DNA from: Mycolicibacterium porcinum
GTDB lineage: Bacteria > Actinomycetota > Actinomycetes > Mycobacteriales > Mycobacteriaceae
Reading direction: 5' to 3'
Assembly: GCA_002086835.1 (NCBI GenBank)
Contig: MVIG01000034.1
Span: 1-54,116, forward strand
Length of the DNA stretch: 54,116 nucleotides
Below the pieces are notes generated by a model, which made no database searches, had not been told where the DNA came from, and saw nothing but the letters and a program-made list of their open reading frames with translations. Positions 42,585 through 51,600 of this stretch are shown piece after piece; within the stretch, counting starts at the first letter, position 1; every line of letters begins with the position of its first letter. A program made the position numbers and the translations under genes.

Positions 42585-43379
42585 TCAGATCCGGCGGGCG
42601 CGCAGGCCGTTGAGGAACGGGCAGCCCATCAGTACGCGGATGGCCTGGCTCAGGCCGGTGACGTCGTCGACCGGCTTCGGGAACGGCAACCGCACGTCGT
42701 GGTCGCCGTGCTCGTTCTCCACCCGCAGTTGCACGCCGTAGCGGTCCAGGCCCAGCGGGCGGACCCGGCCCTGGCGCAGGGTCATCGGCAGGCGGGTGGC
42801 CAGGCGCTCCACCACGTCGCGGTGCGAGGACTCCATGTGCTGCAGCCAGCCGGATTCCATCGCGCAGAAGGGATCCGGGCGGGCCTGCAGCAGTGCCCCC
42901 AGGCCTACCGACTCGGCGCCGATGGAATCGGCCACCACCACCGACTCGATCTCCAGGCGCATCAGCGTGTAATTGTCGTCATCGTGGTCAGCGTCCGGCC
43001 GGGACGTGGAATTCACCTGAAGCAGAGCCGGATTCGGGTTCTCGGCGGCCACCAGATCGAGTAGGTCGGCGACCTCCGCGGACGGCACGTGCTGAAGGCG
43101 GCCACGGATCCACACCAGGGAGCGGACCGGTTCGCGCAGTGGCAACGGGGCGTAGTCGGTCATCTCCAGCACGGCCTGGACGCCTGCGGAGCCGGCCGAC
43201 ATCGCCATGGCCGACAGGGGGCTGGTCTCGGGGACCGTGATCGCGAACGACCCGTCGTCGAGCAGGTGATGTACGGGCGAGGCGACGGGCTCGATGCCCT
43301 CGACCGCGAGCATGGCGCCGCCGCCTCGGGCGCACGCGCTGCGGATCCGCTCGGCTGTCGTCGGTGTCGCTATGGCCAT
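42585..43379 (-). CDS. Iron-regulated DUF2470-like protein (Rv3839 family)
   Basis: A 264-aa protein in the position of M. tuberculosis Rv3839 (about 258 aa), known to be IdeR-controlled. The N-terminal half resembles a flavin/haem split-barrel (GAMLAVEGIEPVASPVHHLL, PVRSLVWIRGRL). The C-terminal half looks like DUF2470 (SGWLQHMESSHRDVVERLA, VRPLGLDRYGVQLRVENEHG), as in HugZ-type haem-utilisation proteins. Haem-linked iron metabolism is therefore likely but unproven. ATG 43379 begins homology; the frame open to 43454 crosses the IdeR boxes. It is divergent from pheA across 145 bases. Confidence 0.86.
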   Translation of the reverse strand: MAIATPTTAERIRSACARGGGAMLAVEGIEPVASPVHHLLDDGSFAITVPETSPLSAMAMSAGSAGVQAVLEMTDYAPLPLREPVRSLVWIRGRLQHVPSAEVADLLDLVAAENPNPALLQVNSTSRPDADHDDDNYTLMRLEIESVVVADSIGAESVGLGALLQARPDPFCAMESGWLQHMESSHRDVVERLATRLPMTLRQGRVRPLGLDRYGVQLRVENEHGDHDVRLPFPKPVDDVTGLSQAIRVLMGCPFLNGLRARRI

Positions 43380-43408
43380 CTCGCCGCCTTCGAAACTAGG
43401 TGAGGTGA

Positions 43409-43432
43409 TTAGGTGAGGTAAGCCTAACTTAA
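43409..43432 (-). promoter_or_regulatory. Two overlapping IdeR boxes upstream of the Rv3839-type gene
   Basis: Read forward, TTAGGTGAGGTAAGCCTAA (43409-43427) matches 15 of 19 IdeR consensus positions. Read in reverse, the 19 bases 43414-43432 (TTAAGTTAGGCTTACCTCA) match 16 of 19. Overlap offset by 5 bases suits binding of two IdeR dimers and iron-dependent repression. Confidence 0.85.
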
Positions 43433-43512
43433 CTGCGAGCTGAGTGGTGGGCAAGGGCTTCGGTGAAACACCGCCGGGCCGTCATCAACCGATCGCACGG
43501 ACGTCGACCCGA

Positions 43513-43518
43513 TAGGGT
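43513..43518 (+). promoter_or_regulatory. -10 element of pheA
   Basis: TAGGGT fits TANNNT and ends 7 bases before GTG 43525. No Shine-Dalgarno is present. The same TAGGGTTG string precedes serS and the gene at 52878. Confidence 0.5.
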
Positions 43519-43524
43519 TGTGGT

Positions 43525-44472
43525 GTGCCGCGCATCGCCTACCTCGGTCCGGAGGGGACCTTCACCGAAGTGGCGTTATTGCAGATGGTGGCCCACGAGA
43601 TGGTGCCCGGCCTGCGGGCGGCCGGCGACGGCGACGCGAAGGCCGGCTTCACCGCGGTGCTGACCGACAGCACCCCGGGTGCGCTGGCAGCGGTCCGGGA
43701 CGGCCGGGCCGATTACGCCTGCGTGCCGATCGAGAACTCGATCGAGGGATCGGTGCTGCCCACACTGGACAGCCTGGCCGTCGGCGAACCGCTGCAGATC
43801 TATGCCGAGCTCACCCTCGACGTGGCGTTCGCCATCGTCACCCGGCCCGGGCACAGCGGGCCGGTGCAGACCGTGGCCGCGTTCCCGGTGGCGCTCGCCC
43901 AGGTGCGGCGCTGGCTGGCCGCCAACCTGCCCGGCGCCTCGATCGTCCCGGCCACGTCCAACGCCGCCGCCGCCCAGGAGGTCGCCGAGGGCAACGCCGA
44001 CGCCGGCGTCAGCACGCGACTGGCCGCCGAGCGCTACGGGCTGGACATCCTGGCGGCCGACGTGGTCGACGAGGCCACCGCGCGAACCCGCTTCGTGCTG
44101 GCCGGCCCGCCCGGCGCACCGCCGCAGGCCACCGGCGCCGACCGCACCTCGGTGGTGCTGCGCCTGGACAACACCCCGGGCGCGCTGGTTACCGCGATGA
44201 CCGAATTCTCGATCCGCGACATCGACCTCACCCGGATCGAAAGCCGGCCCACCAGAACCGAGCTGGGCACCTACATGTTCTTCCTCGACTGCGTCGGGCA
44301 CATCGACGACGATCCGGTGGCCGAGGCACTCAAAGCGCTTCACCGACGTTGTACCGATGTGCGATATCTGGGTTCTTGGCCGACCGGAGCGAGCGCGGGT
44401 GCGCCCCCGCCTCGCCTGGACGAGGCCACACGGTGGTTGAAGGGTTTGCGGGACGGGACGGCGGGCTCATGA
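43525..44472 (+). CDS. pheA: Prephenate dehydratase
   Basis: A 315-aa monofunctional enzyme that decarboxylates and dehydrates prephenate to phenylpyruvate for phenylalanine synthesis. The catalytic domain starts RIAYLGPEGTFTEVAL and contains CVPIENSIEGSV and the TRF motif (ARTRFVL). The C-terminal ACT domain holds the Phe-binding GALV (PGALVTAMTEF) and ESRP (TRIESRPTR) motifs for feedback inhibition. GTG 43525 probably starts a leaderless mRNA. The stop overlaps the phosphoglycerate mutase start (ATGA). It matches Rv3838c. Confidence 0.97.
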   Translation: MPRIAYLGPEGTFTEVALLQMVAHEMVPGLRAAGDGDAKAGFTAVLTDSTPGALAAVRDGRADYACVPIENSIEGSVLPTLDSLAVGEPLQIYAELTLDVAFAIVTRPGHSGPVQTVAAFPVALAQVRRWLAANLPGASIVPATSNAAAAQEVAEGNADAGVSTRLAAERYGLDILAADVVDEATARTRFVLAGPPGAPPQATGADRTSVVLRLDNTPGALVTAMTEFSIRDIDLTRIESRPTRTELGTYMFFLDCVGHIDDDPVAEALKALHRRCTDVRYLGSWPTGASAGAPPPRLDEATRWLKGLRDGTAGS

Positions 44473-45158
44473 GCGGACGGCTGATACTCGTCCGGCACGG
44501 GCAGTCTCACGGCAACGTCGCGCGGCGGCTGGACACCCGGCCGCCGGGCGCCGAGCTGACCGACCTGGGCCACGACCAGGCCCGCCGGTTCGCCGGAACG
44601 CTCGGACAGCGGCCGTCGATCCTGGCCCATTCGGTGGCTCGGCGCGCGGCGCAGACGGCTGCCGGTATCGGCTCCGAAACCGGCCTGGTGCCATTCGAAT
44701 TCGAAGGGGTCCACGAAGTTCAGGTCGGCGAACTGGAGGACCGCAGCGACGACGACGCCGTCGCCGAGTTCAACCGGATCTACGAACGCTGGCATCGGGG
44801 CGAACTGGACGTGCCGATGCCCGGCGGTGAGAACGCCGAGGCGGTCCTGGCCCGGTACGTGCCGGTGCTCACCGAACTACGCCTGCGCTACCTCGACGAC
44901 CACGACTTCAACAGCGACATCGTGCTGGTGAGCCATGGCGCGGCGATCCGGTTGGTGGCGGCCGTACTGGCCGGCGTCGACAGCAGCTTCGCGCTCGACC
45001 ACCACCTGGCCAACACGGAATCGATCGTGCTGGCCCCGATCACCGACGGCCGCTGGAGTTGCGTGCAATGGGCGTCGGCGACACCGCCCTTCTATCCCGA
45101 ACCGGCGGCGACACCCGTCACGGATGCCGTGACGTCCGAAAGCGACCCGATGGGTTAG
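44469..45158 (+). CDS. Histidine phosphatase / phosphoglycerate mutase family protein
   Basis: A 229-aa histidine phosphatase superfamily member (Rv3837c position). The phosphohistidine motif is LVRHGQSHGN, the second Arg is in HSVARRAAQTA, and the second His is in VLVSHGAAIRLV. The long insertion and tail differ from glycolytic GpmA, so a phosphatase role is more likely than mutase. It is translationally coupled to pheA by a 4-base overlap, which hints at a linked metabolic role. Its stop overlaps that of the convergent Cys-rich protein by 4 bases. Confidence 0.9.
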   Translation: MSGRLILVRHGQSHGNVARRLDTRPPGAELTDLGHDQARRFAGTLGQRPSILAHSVARRAAQTAAGIGSETGLVPFEFEGVHEVQVGELEDRSDDDAVAEFNRIYERWHRGELDVPMPGGENAEAVLARYVPVLTELRLRYLDDHDFNSDIVLVSHGAAIRLVAAVLAGVDSSFALDHHLANTESIVLAPITDGRWSCVQWASATPPFYPEPAATPVTDAVTSESDPMG

Positions 45159-45355
45159 CCGGTCCGTCGGATCGAAGGTGCGCTCTCATCCGCACACGGG
45201 CAGCCCACCGCCGCGCAGTCGAGGCTGAAGGTGTGCGCTGCTTCCGGGGTGGTGCAGCCTGCGTCGGTGCACTCCGCGCGGTACCGGACATGATGGATCA
45301 CGGTGCCGTGGCAATGCTCCAGACCGGCGGCGCACTCCCGGCACTGGATGGTCAT
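45155..45355 (-). CDS. Small Cys/His-rich protein, probable zinc-binding
   Basis: A 66-aa protein with eight cysteines (5, 8, 15, 29, 34, 47, 52, 54) and several histidines, opening MTIQCRECAAGLEHCHGTVI. Paired CxxC-type spacing suggests one or two metal sites. I recall similar short proteins in other mycobacteria, but no function is known. ATG 45355 has no clear Shine-Dalgarno; TATCAA upstream could be part of a -10. The frame is antisense to nothing known except 4 bases of the mutase stop, which supports it as a real gene. Confidence 0.72.
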   Translation of the reverse strand: MTIQCRECAAGLEHCHGTVIHHVRYRAECTDAGCTTPEAAHTFSLDCAAVGCPCADESAPSIRRTG

Positions 45356-45433
45356 AGCCCGTTGATAGCACTGCGGGCCGACAATGTGCGGTTGCCGCGC
45401 CTAGCTCAGGCTATGTGTCTTCGCGCAAGCGGC

Positions 45434-45784
45434 TCATCCCCATCCCAGTTCGTGGAGCCGCTCGTCATCGATCCCGAAATGGTGCGCGATCTCGTGGATC
45501 ACGGTGATCGCCACCTCGTCGACCACGTCGGCCTCGCTGTCACAGAAGTCCAGCAGGGCCTCGCGGTAGATCGTGATGGTGTCCGGCAACGACCCGGCAT
45601 ACCAGGAATCCCGCTCGGTCAGCGCGACGCCCCGGTACAGGCCGAGGATCTCGGGCTCGTCGGGATCGCGATCCTCGACCAGGATCACCACGTTGTCGAT
45701 CGCGGCGGCCAGTTGCGGCGGGATCAGGTCGAGGGCGTCGGATACCAACTCGTCGAACCGCTGCGAGCTCATCCGCACCGGCAC
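45434..45784 (-). CDS. Minimal zincin-like metallopeptidase (Rv3836 family)
   Basis: A 116-aa protein of the metallopeptidase-like family with the motif VIHEIAHHFGIDD (HExxH plus the extra His/Asp typical of this group). The N-terminus includes FDELVSDALDLIPPQL. It is a compact cytosolic zincin of unknown substrate. The start is ambiguous: GTG 45784 gives 116 aa, ATG 45772 gives 112 aa, and neither has a good Shine-Dalgarno. It begins 3 bases after the septum-formation gene stop, so it is read as part of that operon. Confidence 0.87.
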   Translation of the reverse strand: MPVRMSSQRFDELVSDALDLIPPQLAAAIDNVVILVEDRDPDEPEILGLYRGVALTERDSWYAGSLPDTITIYREALLDFCDSEADVVDEVAITVIHEIAHHFGIDDERLHELGWG

Positions 45785-45787
45785 GGG

Positions 45788-47236
45788 TTACGGCCCCGGT
45801 GGTACGGGAACCGGCTCGCCCGGCGGCGGTCCGGCGGGCGGTGCCCCACCTTCGGGAGCCGGTGCCGGAGCCTGCTCGGGCGCGGGGGCCGGGGCCTGCT
45901 CGGGTGCCGGCGGGTTGAAGGTGTTGGACTGCGCGGGAGCCGGCGCGGCGGTGGTCGCCGACTGCGGCATGTGCTGGCCGCTCGACGACGAGCCCGAGCC
46001 GGAGGAGCCTGACGAACCCGACGACGAGCTCGACCCGGAGGATCCGGACGAACCCGATGAGCTCGAACCCGATGACCCGGACGATGACCCGGACGAGGAA
46101 CCCGACGAGGACGAACCCGAGCTCGAAGAAGACGACGACGGCTCGTCGACATCCGGCATCGGGATGGGCTCCATGTTGAGCCGCTCCTCCGGGATGTCAG
46201 GCGGTGCGACCGGGGGCTGCCCGTTGATCATCAACGGCCCCTTGGCGCTGTTGACCAGGGTCGACCAGCCGCCGTTGCCCAGCGTGGCGCCGATGCTGCA
46301 CGACACCTGCTGGCTGCCCGCCGACCAGCTGGGCAGCGAGATCGTGCTGTAGCTCAAGGCCAGCGTGGTGGTGCGCAACTGGACCGGGGCCAGGTAGGCA
46401 TCGGTCTGCGCGGTGCAGGCGTCCTTGATGAAGTTGTCCTGATCGCCCTCCGACGGCAGTGCGCCGGGGAACTTCTCGCCGAGGTTCACCGCGCCGGTGA
46501 CCTCCATGGCGTGCGGCGCCGCGCAATCGACCGGGACGTCGGTGGGCTGATTGGTGGCGGCGTCGATGCCGAGGCAGGTTCCCGCGGCCCAGACCTTCGA
46601 CTGATCGACGTCGGCCACCTTGCCCGCGGACTCCAATTGGCTGTCGCCGGGGCCGAGCAGCTGCAGGCCGCACAGCATGCGCCGCTCACCCGACTGCTTC
46701 CAGGCCTTCTCGCCCGACCACAGCAGGCCGATCGTGTACTTGCCGTTGGGGTCGTACTTCGGACCCAGGTAGCCGCGCACCGACGGGGTGCACTGCTCCT
46801 GGCTGATCTGCTTGATGCGGTCCACCGTCGGAGGCGGGGCGCCCGGCCCGTATTCGCTCCCGGGGAAGGTCCGCATGTCGACCGACTGGGCGACCTCGAA
46901 GCGGTGGTTGTCCTTGCAGTCCACGATGTGCGCGGCGTCAGGGTTGCGGCCGGGCCAGTTCAGGCAGTCGCCACGCTTGACGTGATTGAAGGTGTCGTTG
47001 CCGCGCGGCCCCAGGGCGATGGTGCCTCCGGAGTTGGATCCCTCGCTGCGGGGCAGCGCGGTGATCAGGCCGGCGATGAGCAGGGCACCGAGCGCGGTCA
47101 ACAGCAGCGCACGTCGCGTCGACGCGGCTGCCAGACTCTGCCACCACCGTTCCCGTGCGGGTTGTTCGTCCGGCAGAGGTTCGGCGAGCAGGTCCCCGCT
47201 CTCGGGGTGGTCGGGGTGCTCGGGTGCTTCCAACAT
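45788..47236 (-). CDS. Septum formation domain membrane protein (Rv3835 family)
   Basis: A 482-aa envelope protein. A cytosolic acidic N-terminus leads to one membrane helix ([19 protein letters not shown], about 43-61). An extracellular part with paired Cys-containing modules follows ([47 protein letters not shown]), the septum-formation domain pattern. A Ser/Gly-rich repeat spans about 364-419, and a Pro/Ala-rich tail follows. ATG 47236 has TGGAGGGCA upstream. It corresponds to Rv3835, is divergent from serS across 167 bases, and the zincin gene follows at once. Confidence 0.88.
   Translation of the reverse strand: MLEAPEHPDHPESGDLLAEPLPDEQPARERWWQSLAAASTRRALLLTALGALLIAGLITALPRSEGSNSGGTIALGPRGNDTFNHVKRGDCLNWPGRNPDAAHIVDCKDNHRFEVAQSVDMRTFPGSEYGPGAPPPTVDRIKQISQEQCTPSVRGYLGPKYDPNGKYTIGLLWSGEKAWKQSGERRMLCGLQLLGPGDSQLESAGKVADVDQSKVWAAGTCLGIDAATNQPTDVPVDCAAPHAMEVTGAVNLGEKFPGALPSEGDQDNFIKDACTAQTDAYLAPVQLRTTTLALSYSTISLPSWSAGSQQVSCSIGATLGNGGWSTLVNSAKGPLMINGQPPVAPPDIPEERLNMEPIPMPDVDEPSSSSSSSGSSSSGSSSGSSSGSSGSSSSGSSGSSGSSSSSGSSGSSGSGSSSSGQHMPQSATTAAPAPAQSNTFNPPAPEQAPAPAPEQAPAPAPEGGAPPAGPPPGEPVPVPPGP
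45981..46147. repeat. Ser/Gly-coding degenerate DNA repeat
   Basis: Within the Rv3835-type gene, about 167 bases are built from imperfect repeats of GACGAG, CCCGA and CCCGGA units. They encode runs of GSS and GSSSS on the minus strand. Such tracts tend to vary in length between strains. Confidence 0.7.
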
Positions 47237-47271
47237 TGCCCTCCATTGTGACAGGCGTGTCAGCCCCTGTG

Positions 47272-47288
47272 ACAACTGATGCAGTTGT
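47272..47288. promoter_or_regulatory. Inverted repeat between the Rv3835-type gene and serS
   Basis: ACAACTG-ATG-CAGTTGT is a perfect 7-base dyad with a 3-base centre. It is near two TGTGACA repeats (47248-47275) in a 167-base divergent region. Possible operator; the regulator is unknown. Confidence 0.35.
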
Positions 47289-47390
47289 AATGTTGCGAGG
47301 TTGTGCCCCGCGCCTGCGGGCCACCGGACGGCGTCGCTCCGGTTCATCTCGACCGACCACCTCAGATGTACGTCGCCGCACTTCAAAAAG

Positions 47391-47396
47391 TAGGGT
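47391..47396 (+). promoter_or_regulatory. -10 element of serS
   Basis: TAGGGT fits TANNNT and ends 8 bases before GTG 47404. No Shine-Dalgarno is present, so a leaderless serS mRNA is likely. Confidence 0.5.
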
Positions 47397-47403
47397 TGCG
47401 CCC

Positions 47404-48660
47404 GTGATCGACCTCAAGGTGCTGCGCGACAATCCCGACATCGTCCGTGCGTCGCAACGGGCTCGCGGAGAAGACCCGGCCCGCGTCGACGCGCTGCTGC
47501 AGGCCGATACGGCGCGGCGGGCCACGATCTCGGCGGCCGACAACCTGCGCGCCGAACAGAAGGCCGCCAGCAAGCTGGTGGGCAAGGCGACCCCGGAGGA
47601 GCGCCCGGCGCTGCTGCAACAGGCCAAGGATCTGGCCGAGCAGGTCAAGGCGGCCGAGGCCGCCCAGGTCGAGGCCGAGAATGCCTTCATCGCCGCCCAC
47701 ATGGCGATCGGCAACGTGATCATCGACGGGGTGCCTGCCGGCGGTGAGGACGACTTCGTGGTGCTCGACACGGTCGGCGAGCCGCGGGCGATCGAAAACC
47801 CGAAGGACCACCTCGAGCTCGGTGAGGCGCTCGGGCTGATCGACATGGAACGCGGCGCCAAGGTGTCGGGTTCGCGGTTCTACTTCCTCACCGGAAACGG
47901 CGCGCTGCTGCAACTGGGCCTGCTGCAGCTGGCCACCCAGGTGGCCGTGCAGAACGGGTTCACGCTGATGATCCCGCCGGTGCTGGTGCGCCCGGAGGTG
48001 ATGGCGGGCACGGGGTTCCTCGGCGCCCACGCCGACGAGATCTACCGGCTGGAGGCCGACGACCTGTACCTGGTCGGCACCTCGGAGGTGCCGCTGGCGG
48101 GTTACCACTCGAACGAGATCCTCGACCTGTCCGCGGGCCCGAAGCGGTACGCCGGCTGGTCGTCGTGCTTCCGGCGCGAGGCGGGCAGCTACGGCAAGGA
48201 CACCCGCGGCATCATCCGGGTGCATCAGTTCGACAAGGTCGAGGGCTTCATCTACTGCAAGCCCGAGGACGCCGAGGCCGAGCATCAGAAGCTGCTGGGC
48301 TGGCAGCGCCAGATGCTGGCCGCCATCGAGGTGCCTTACCGCGTGATCGACGTCGCCGCAGGCGATCTCGGCTCGTCGGCGGCGCGCAAGTACGACTGCG
48401 AGGCGTGGGTGCCGACCCAGCAGACCTATCGTGAGCTCACCTCGACCTCGAACTGCACGACGTTCCAGGCCAGGCGACTGGCGACGCGCTACCGCGACGA
48501 GAACGGCAAGCCGCAGATCGCGGCGACCCTCAACGGCACGCTCGGCACCACCCGCTGGCTGGTGGCCATCCTGGAGAATCACCAGCAACCCGACGGCAGC
48601 GTGCGCGTCCCCGACGCGCTGGTGCCGTTCGTCGGCACGTCGCTGCTGGAACCCCGGTAA
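47404..48660 (+). CDS. serS: Seryl-tRNA synthetase
   Basis: A 418-aa class II aminoacyl-tRNA synthetase. The N-terminal antiparallel coiled-coil arm that touches the tRNA-Ser variable arm spans about 30-100. Motif 2 is [10 protein letters not shown] and motif 3 is near [16 protein letters not shown]. Serine- and tRNA-contacting stretches include [13 protein letters not shown] and [12 protein letters not shown]. It is very similar to M. tuberculosis SerS (Rv3834c). The start GTG 47404 lies 8 bases after a TAGGGT -10. The BTAD regulator follows after 23 bases on the same strand. Confidence 0.98.
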   Translation: MIDLKVLRDNPDIVRASQRARGEDPARVDALLQADTARRATISAADNLRAEQKAASKLVGKATPEERPALLQQAKDLAEQVKAAEAAQVEAENAFIAAHMAIGNVIIDGVPAGGEDDFVVLDTVGEPRAIENPKDHLELGEALGLIDMERGAKVSGSRFYFLTGNGALLQLGLLQLATQVAVQNGFTLMIPPVLVRPEVMAGTGFLGAHADEIYRLEADDLYLVGTSEVPLAGYHSNEILDLSAGPKRYAGWSSCFRREAGSYGKDTRGIIRVHQFDKVEGFIYCKPEDAEAEHQKLLGWQRQMLAAIEVPYRVIDVAAGDLGSSAARKYDCEAWVPTQQTYRELTSTSNCTTFQARRLATRYRDENGKPQIAATLNGTLGTTRWLVAILENHQQPDGSVRVPDALVPFVGTSLLEPR

Positions 48661-48683
48661 CCAGCACACCGCGGCTTCGGGGG

Positions 48684-51600
48684 ATGACTGCGGACAACCC
48701 GGTACGGGTGAGGGTGCTCGGACCGGTACAGGCCTGGGTCGGTGACGATCCGGTGGATCTCGGGGCCCGGCTGCAACGGGCGTTGCTGGCCCGGTTGGTG
48801 GTCGCGCACGGACATACGGTGTCGGTCGACCGGCTCATCGATGACCTGTGGGAGGGCGAGCCGCCGCCCAAGGCGTTGTCGGCTCTGCAGGTCTATGTGT
48901 CGCATCTTCGCCGTGCGCTCGAGCCGGGGCGTGAACGGCGGGCCCCGGCCCGCATCTTGGTCAGCGCCGCGCCCGGGTACTGCCTGCGGCTGCCGGCCGA
49001 TGCGGTCGACGCCTGGCAGTTCGAAGCCAAAGTCACTGTGGCGTATGAGGAATCGGATGCGCAGCAGCGGGTGCGTCTGCTGGAGGAGGCGCTGGCCGGC
49101 TGGTCCGGGGATCCGTTCGCCGGCGCCGGCGACGCGTTGTGGGCCGCGCCGGAGGTGGCCCGGCTGACCGAACTGCGGCTGAGCGCGGTGGAGGCCCAGG
49201 CCGCCGCGCAGGTCGACCTCGGCCGATACGGCACGGCCGTCGCCGCGCTGGAACGGCATGTCCGTGCGCACCCGGGACGTGAGGGCGCCGCTGCCGTGCT
49301 GGCCACGGCCTTGTACCGCACCGGGCGTCAGACCGATGCGCTGGACGTGTTGCGGCGCACCAGAGATCACCTGGTCGCCGAGCTGGGCTTGGAACCCGGC
49401 CGGGCGCTGCGCGATCTCGAACGCGACATTCTGTGCCAGGCCGACCATCTGGAGCCGTCGAGGCCGCTTCTCCAGCCGGCGATACCGGAGGTCGCCGCGC
49501 CCGATCGCGGCGAGACCGCCGCCTATGGCCGGGCCGACGAACTCGCGGAGATCGATGCTGCCGCACGCGCTGTCGCCGCCGGCGGCAGCGCGGTGCTGTG
49601 GGTCGCGGGCGAGGCGGGATCCGGCAAGACCACGCTCGCGGCCGCCGCGACGAGCCGGCTGCGCGCAGCGGGCTGGCGGACCGTGCACGGCCGTTGTCCC
49701 GAGGTGCACGGAGCCCCGGCCGGGTGGGCCTGGACCGAGGTGCTGCGCGAACTTCTGGACGGCGGCGGGCCCGCGGATGACCGGCAGGCGCTGGCTCCGT
49801 TGCTGCACGACGGCGCTGCCGTCGAGTCCGGCACATTCTGGCTGGGGCACGCCGTCGCCGACGTGCTGAGCGTGGCCGCCGAGGCGCAGCCGCTGGCCGT
49901 GGTGCTCGACGATTTGCACCGGACCGACGGCCTGACGTTGGAGCTGCTCCGCTTGGTGGCCGACCGGATCAAGAACCTCCCGGTGTTGGTGATCGGGACG
50001 TACCGGCCGTCCGAGGACCGGGGCGAACTGGAGGTGGCGCGGGCGGCGCTGACGGTGCACACCGCGGCCCACCTGATGCTGGGCGGGCTGGATGCGGCGG
50101 CCACCGCCGCGCTGGCCGCCGACTGCGGGATGACCGCCGCCAGCGGCGAGGCCCTGCGGTTGTTGCGGGAGCGGACCGGAGGCAATCCGCTGTTCGTCCG
50201 GGAACTCGCCCGGCTGATGGCGGCCGAGGGGCCGGACGCGGTATGGGCGTCGGTTCCGGTCGGGGTGCGGGATGTGTTGCGGCGCAGGCTGGCCCGGCTG
50301 CCCGGTCCGACCGTCACCGCGTTGCGGCAGGCCGCGGTGCTGGGCCGCGACATCGACGTCGACCTGCTTTCCGAACTGGGCCGCGGCGATCCCGACGACC
50401 TGCTCGACGCGCTGGAGCCGGCCGTCCTGCTCGGCCTGCTCGACGAGCCCGAGCCCGGCCGGTTGCGGTTCGCCCACGCGCTGGTCCGCGACACGCTCTA
50501 CGAGGACACGTCGAAGCTGCGCCGGTCCCGGTTGCACGCCGCGGCGTTGGAACTGCTCCGTGCGCCGGGCCGGTCGGTCGACGCGGCAGCCCTGGCGCAC
50601 CATGCTGTCGCCGCGGCGACAGCCGAAACATCTTTGGCTGCCGCGGCTTTCGCGACGGAGGCAGCCCGCGAGGCGGATTCGGTCGGGGCCCACGCCGAAG
50701 CCGCCCGGCAGTGGCGCGCCGCCGTGCAGATGCTGGAGCTCGCGGCCGACCGCCGGTTGCTGCCCCGCACCGACGGGCTGGACGACGAGATCGCGGCCCG
50801 GTGCGGGCTGATCTCCGCGCTGGCGCAGTCCGGCGACGCCGTGGCGGCGCGCATCGAGATGAAGGCCGCGCTGCAACTGCTGACCGGGAAGTCACGCGAC
50901 GATCTGACGGTCCGGGTCCTCACCGCGTGGGACACCCCATTGGTGTGGCGGGACCGCGAATACGACGAATCCGACTCGCAGATGATCGGTCTCCTGCGCC
51001 AGATGCTGGCCGGTAGCGGAAGCGGACAGCCCACCGAACTCTCAGTGGCCGACCGGATCCGGCTGCTCAAGGCGCTGTACGTGGAACTGGAGGGCACCGA
51101 TCCGGACGGGGCGTTGGCCGCCAGCACCGAACTGCTCGAGCTGGCGCGACAGGCCTACGCCGAGGACCCGGGCGCCTCGGGCCGGCTGCTGTGTACCGCG
51201 CTCAACGTCCGGTCCTACTGCGCGTTGGGGCCGGATCTCGATGCGGAACGGGATTCGACCGCCGCCGAACTGCTGCGGACCGCCGAGGCCACCGAGCAGG
51301 CCGACTATCAGGCGGTGGCGCACTGGCTGCTGTCGCTGGCGGCCGGCCACCGCTGCGATCTGGCGACGGCGAAACGGCACGTCGACATCGCGGTGGCCCG
51401 CGCGGGCACCGGGCAGCTCGTCCATCTCCTCGGCGTACTGGGTCTGTTCCGGGCCCGGATGCATCTGCTGGCGGGGCGCCTGGACGACGCGGTGAGCGCC
51501 TACACGGATCTGGCCGCGCGGATGGTGGAGAACGGCGCGGCCAACGGGGCCAAGCTGGCGATGGTGGGCCGGGTGACCGGCGAGTTCTGTCTCGGGGATC

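Noticed and set aside
45573-46352. An acidic repeat protein (Glu/Asp/Pro-rich) antisense to the Ser-rich gene
   Set aside because: The acidic repeats are simply the reverse reading of the Ser/Gly repeat; the minus-strand gene has a signal-anchor and Cys modules.
48579-50876. Long antisense frame over the BTAD regulator and the end of serS
   Set aside because: It is an Arg/Gln/Gly-rich shadow with no domain; the plus-strand regulator has Walker A/B and BTAD motifs.
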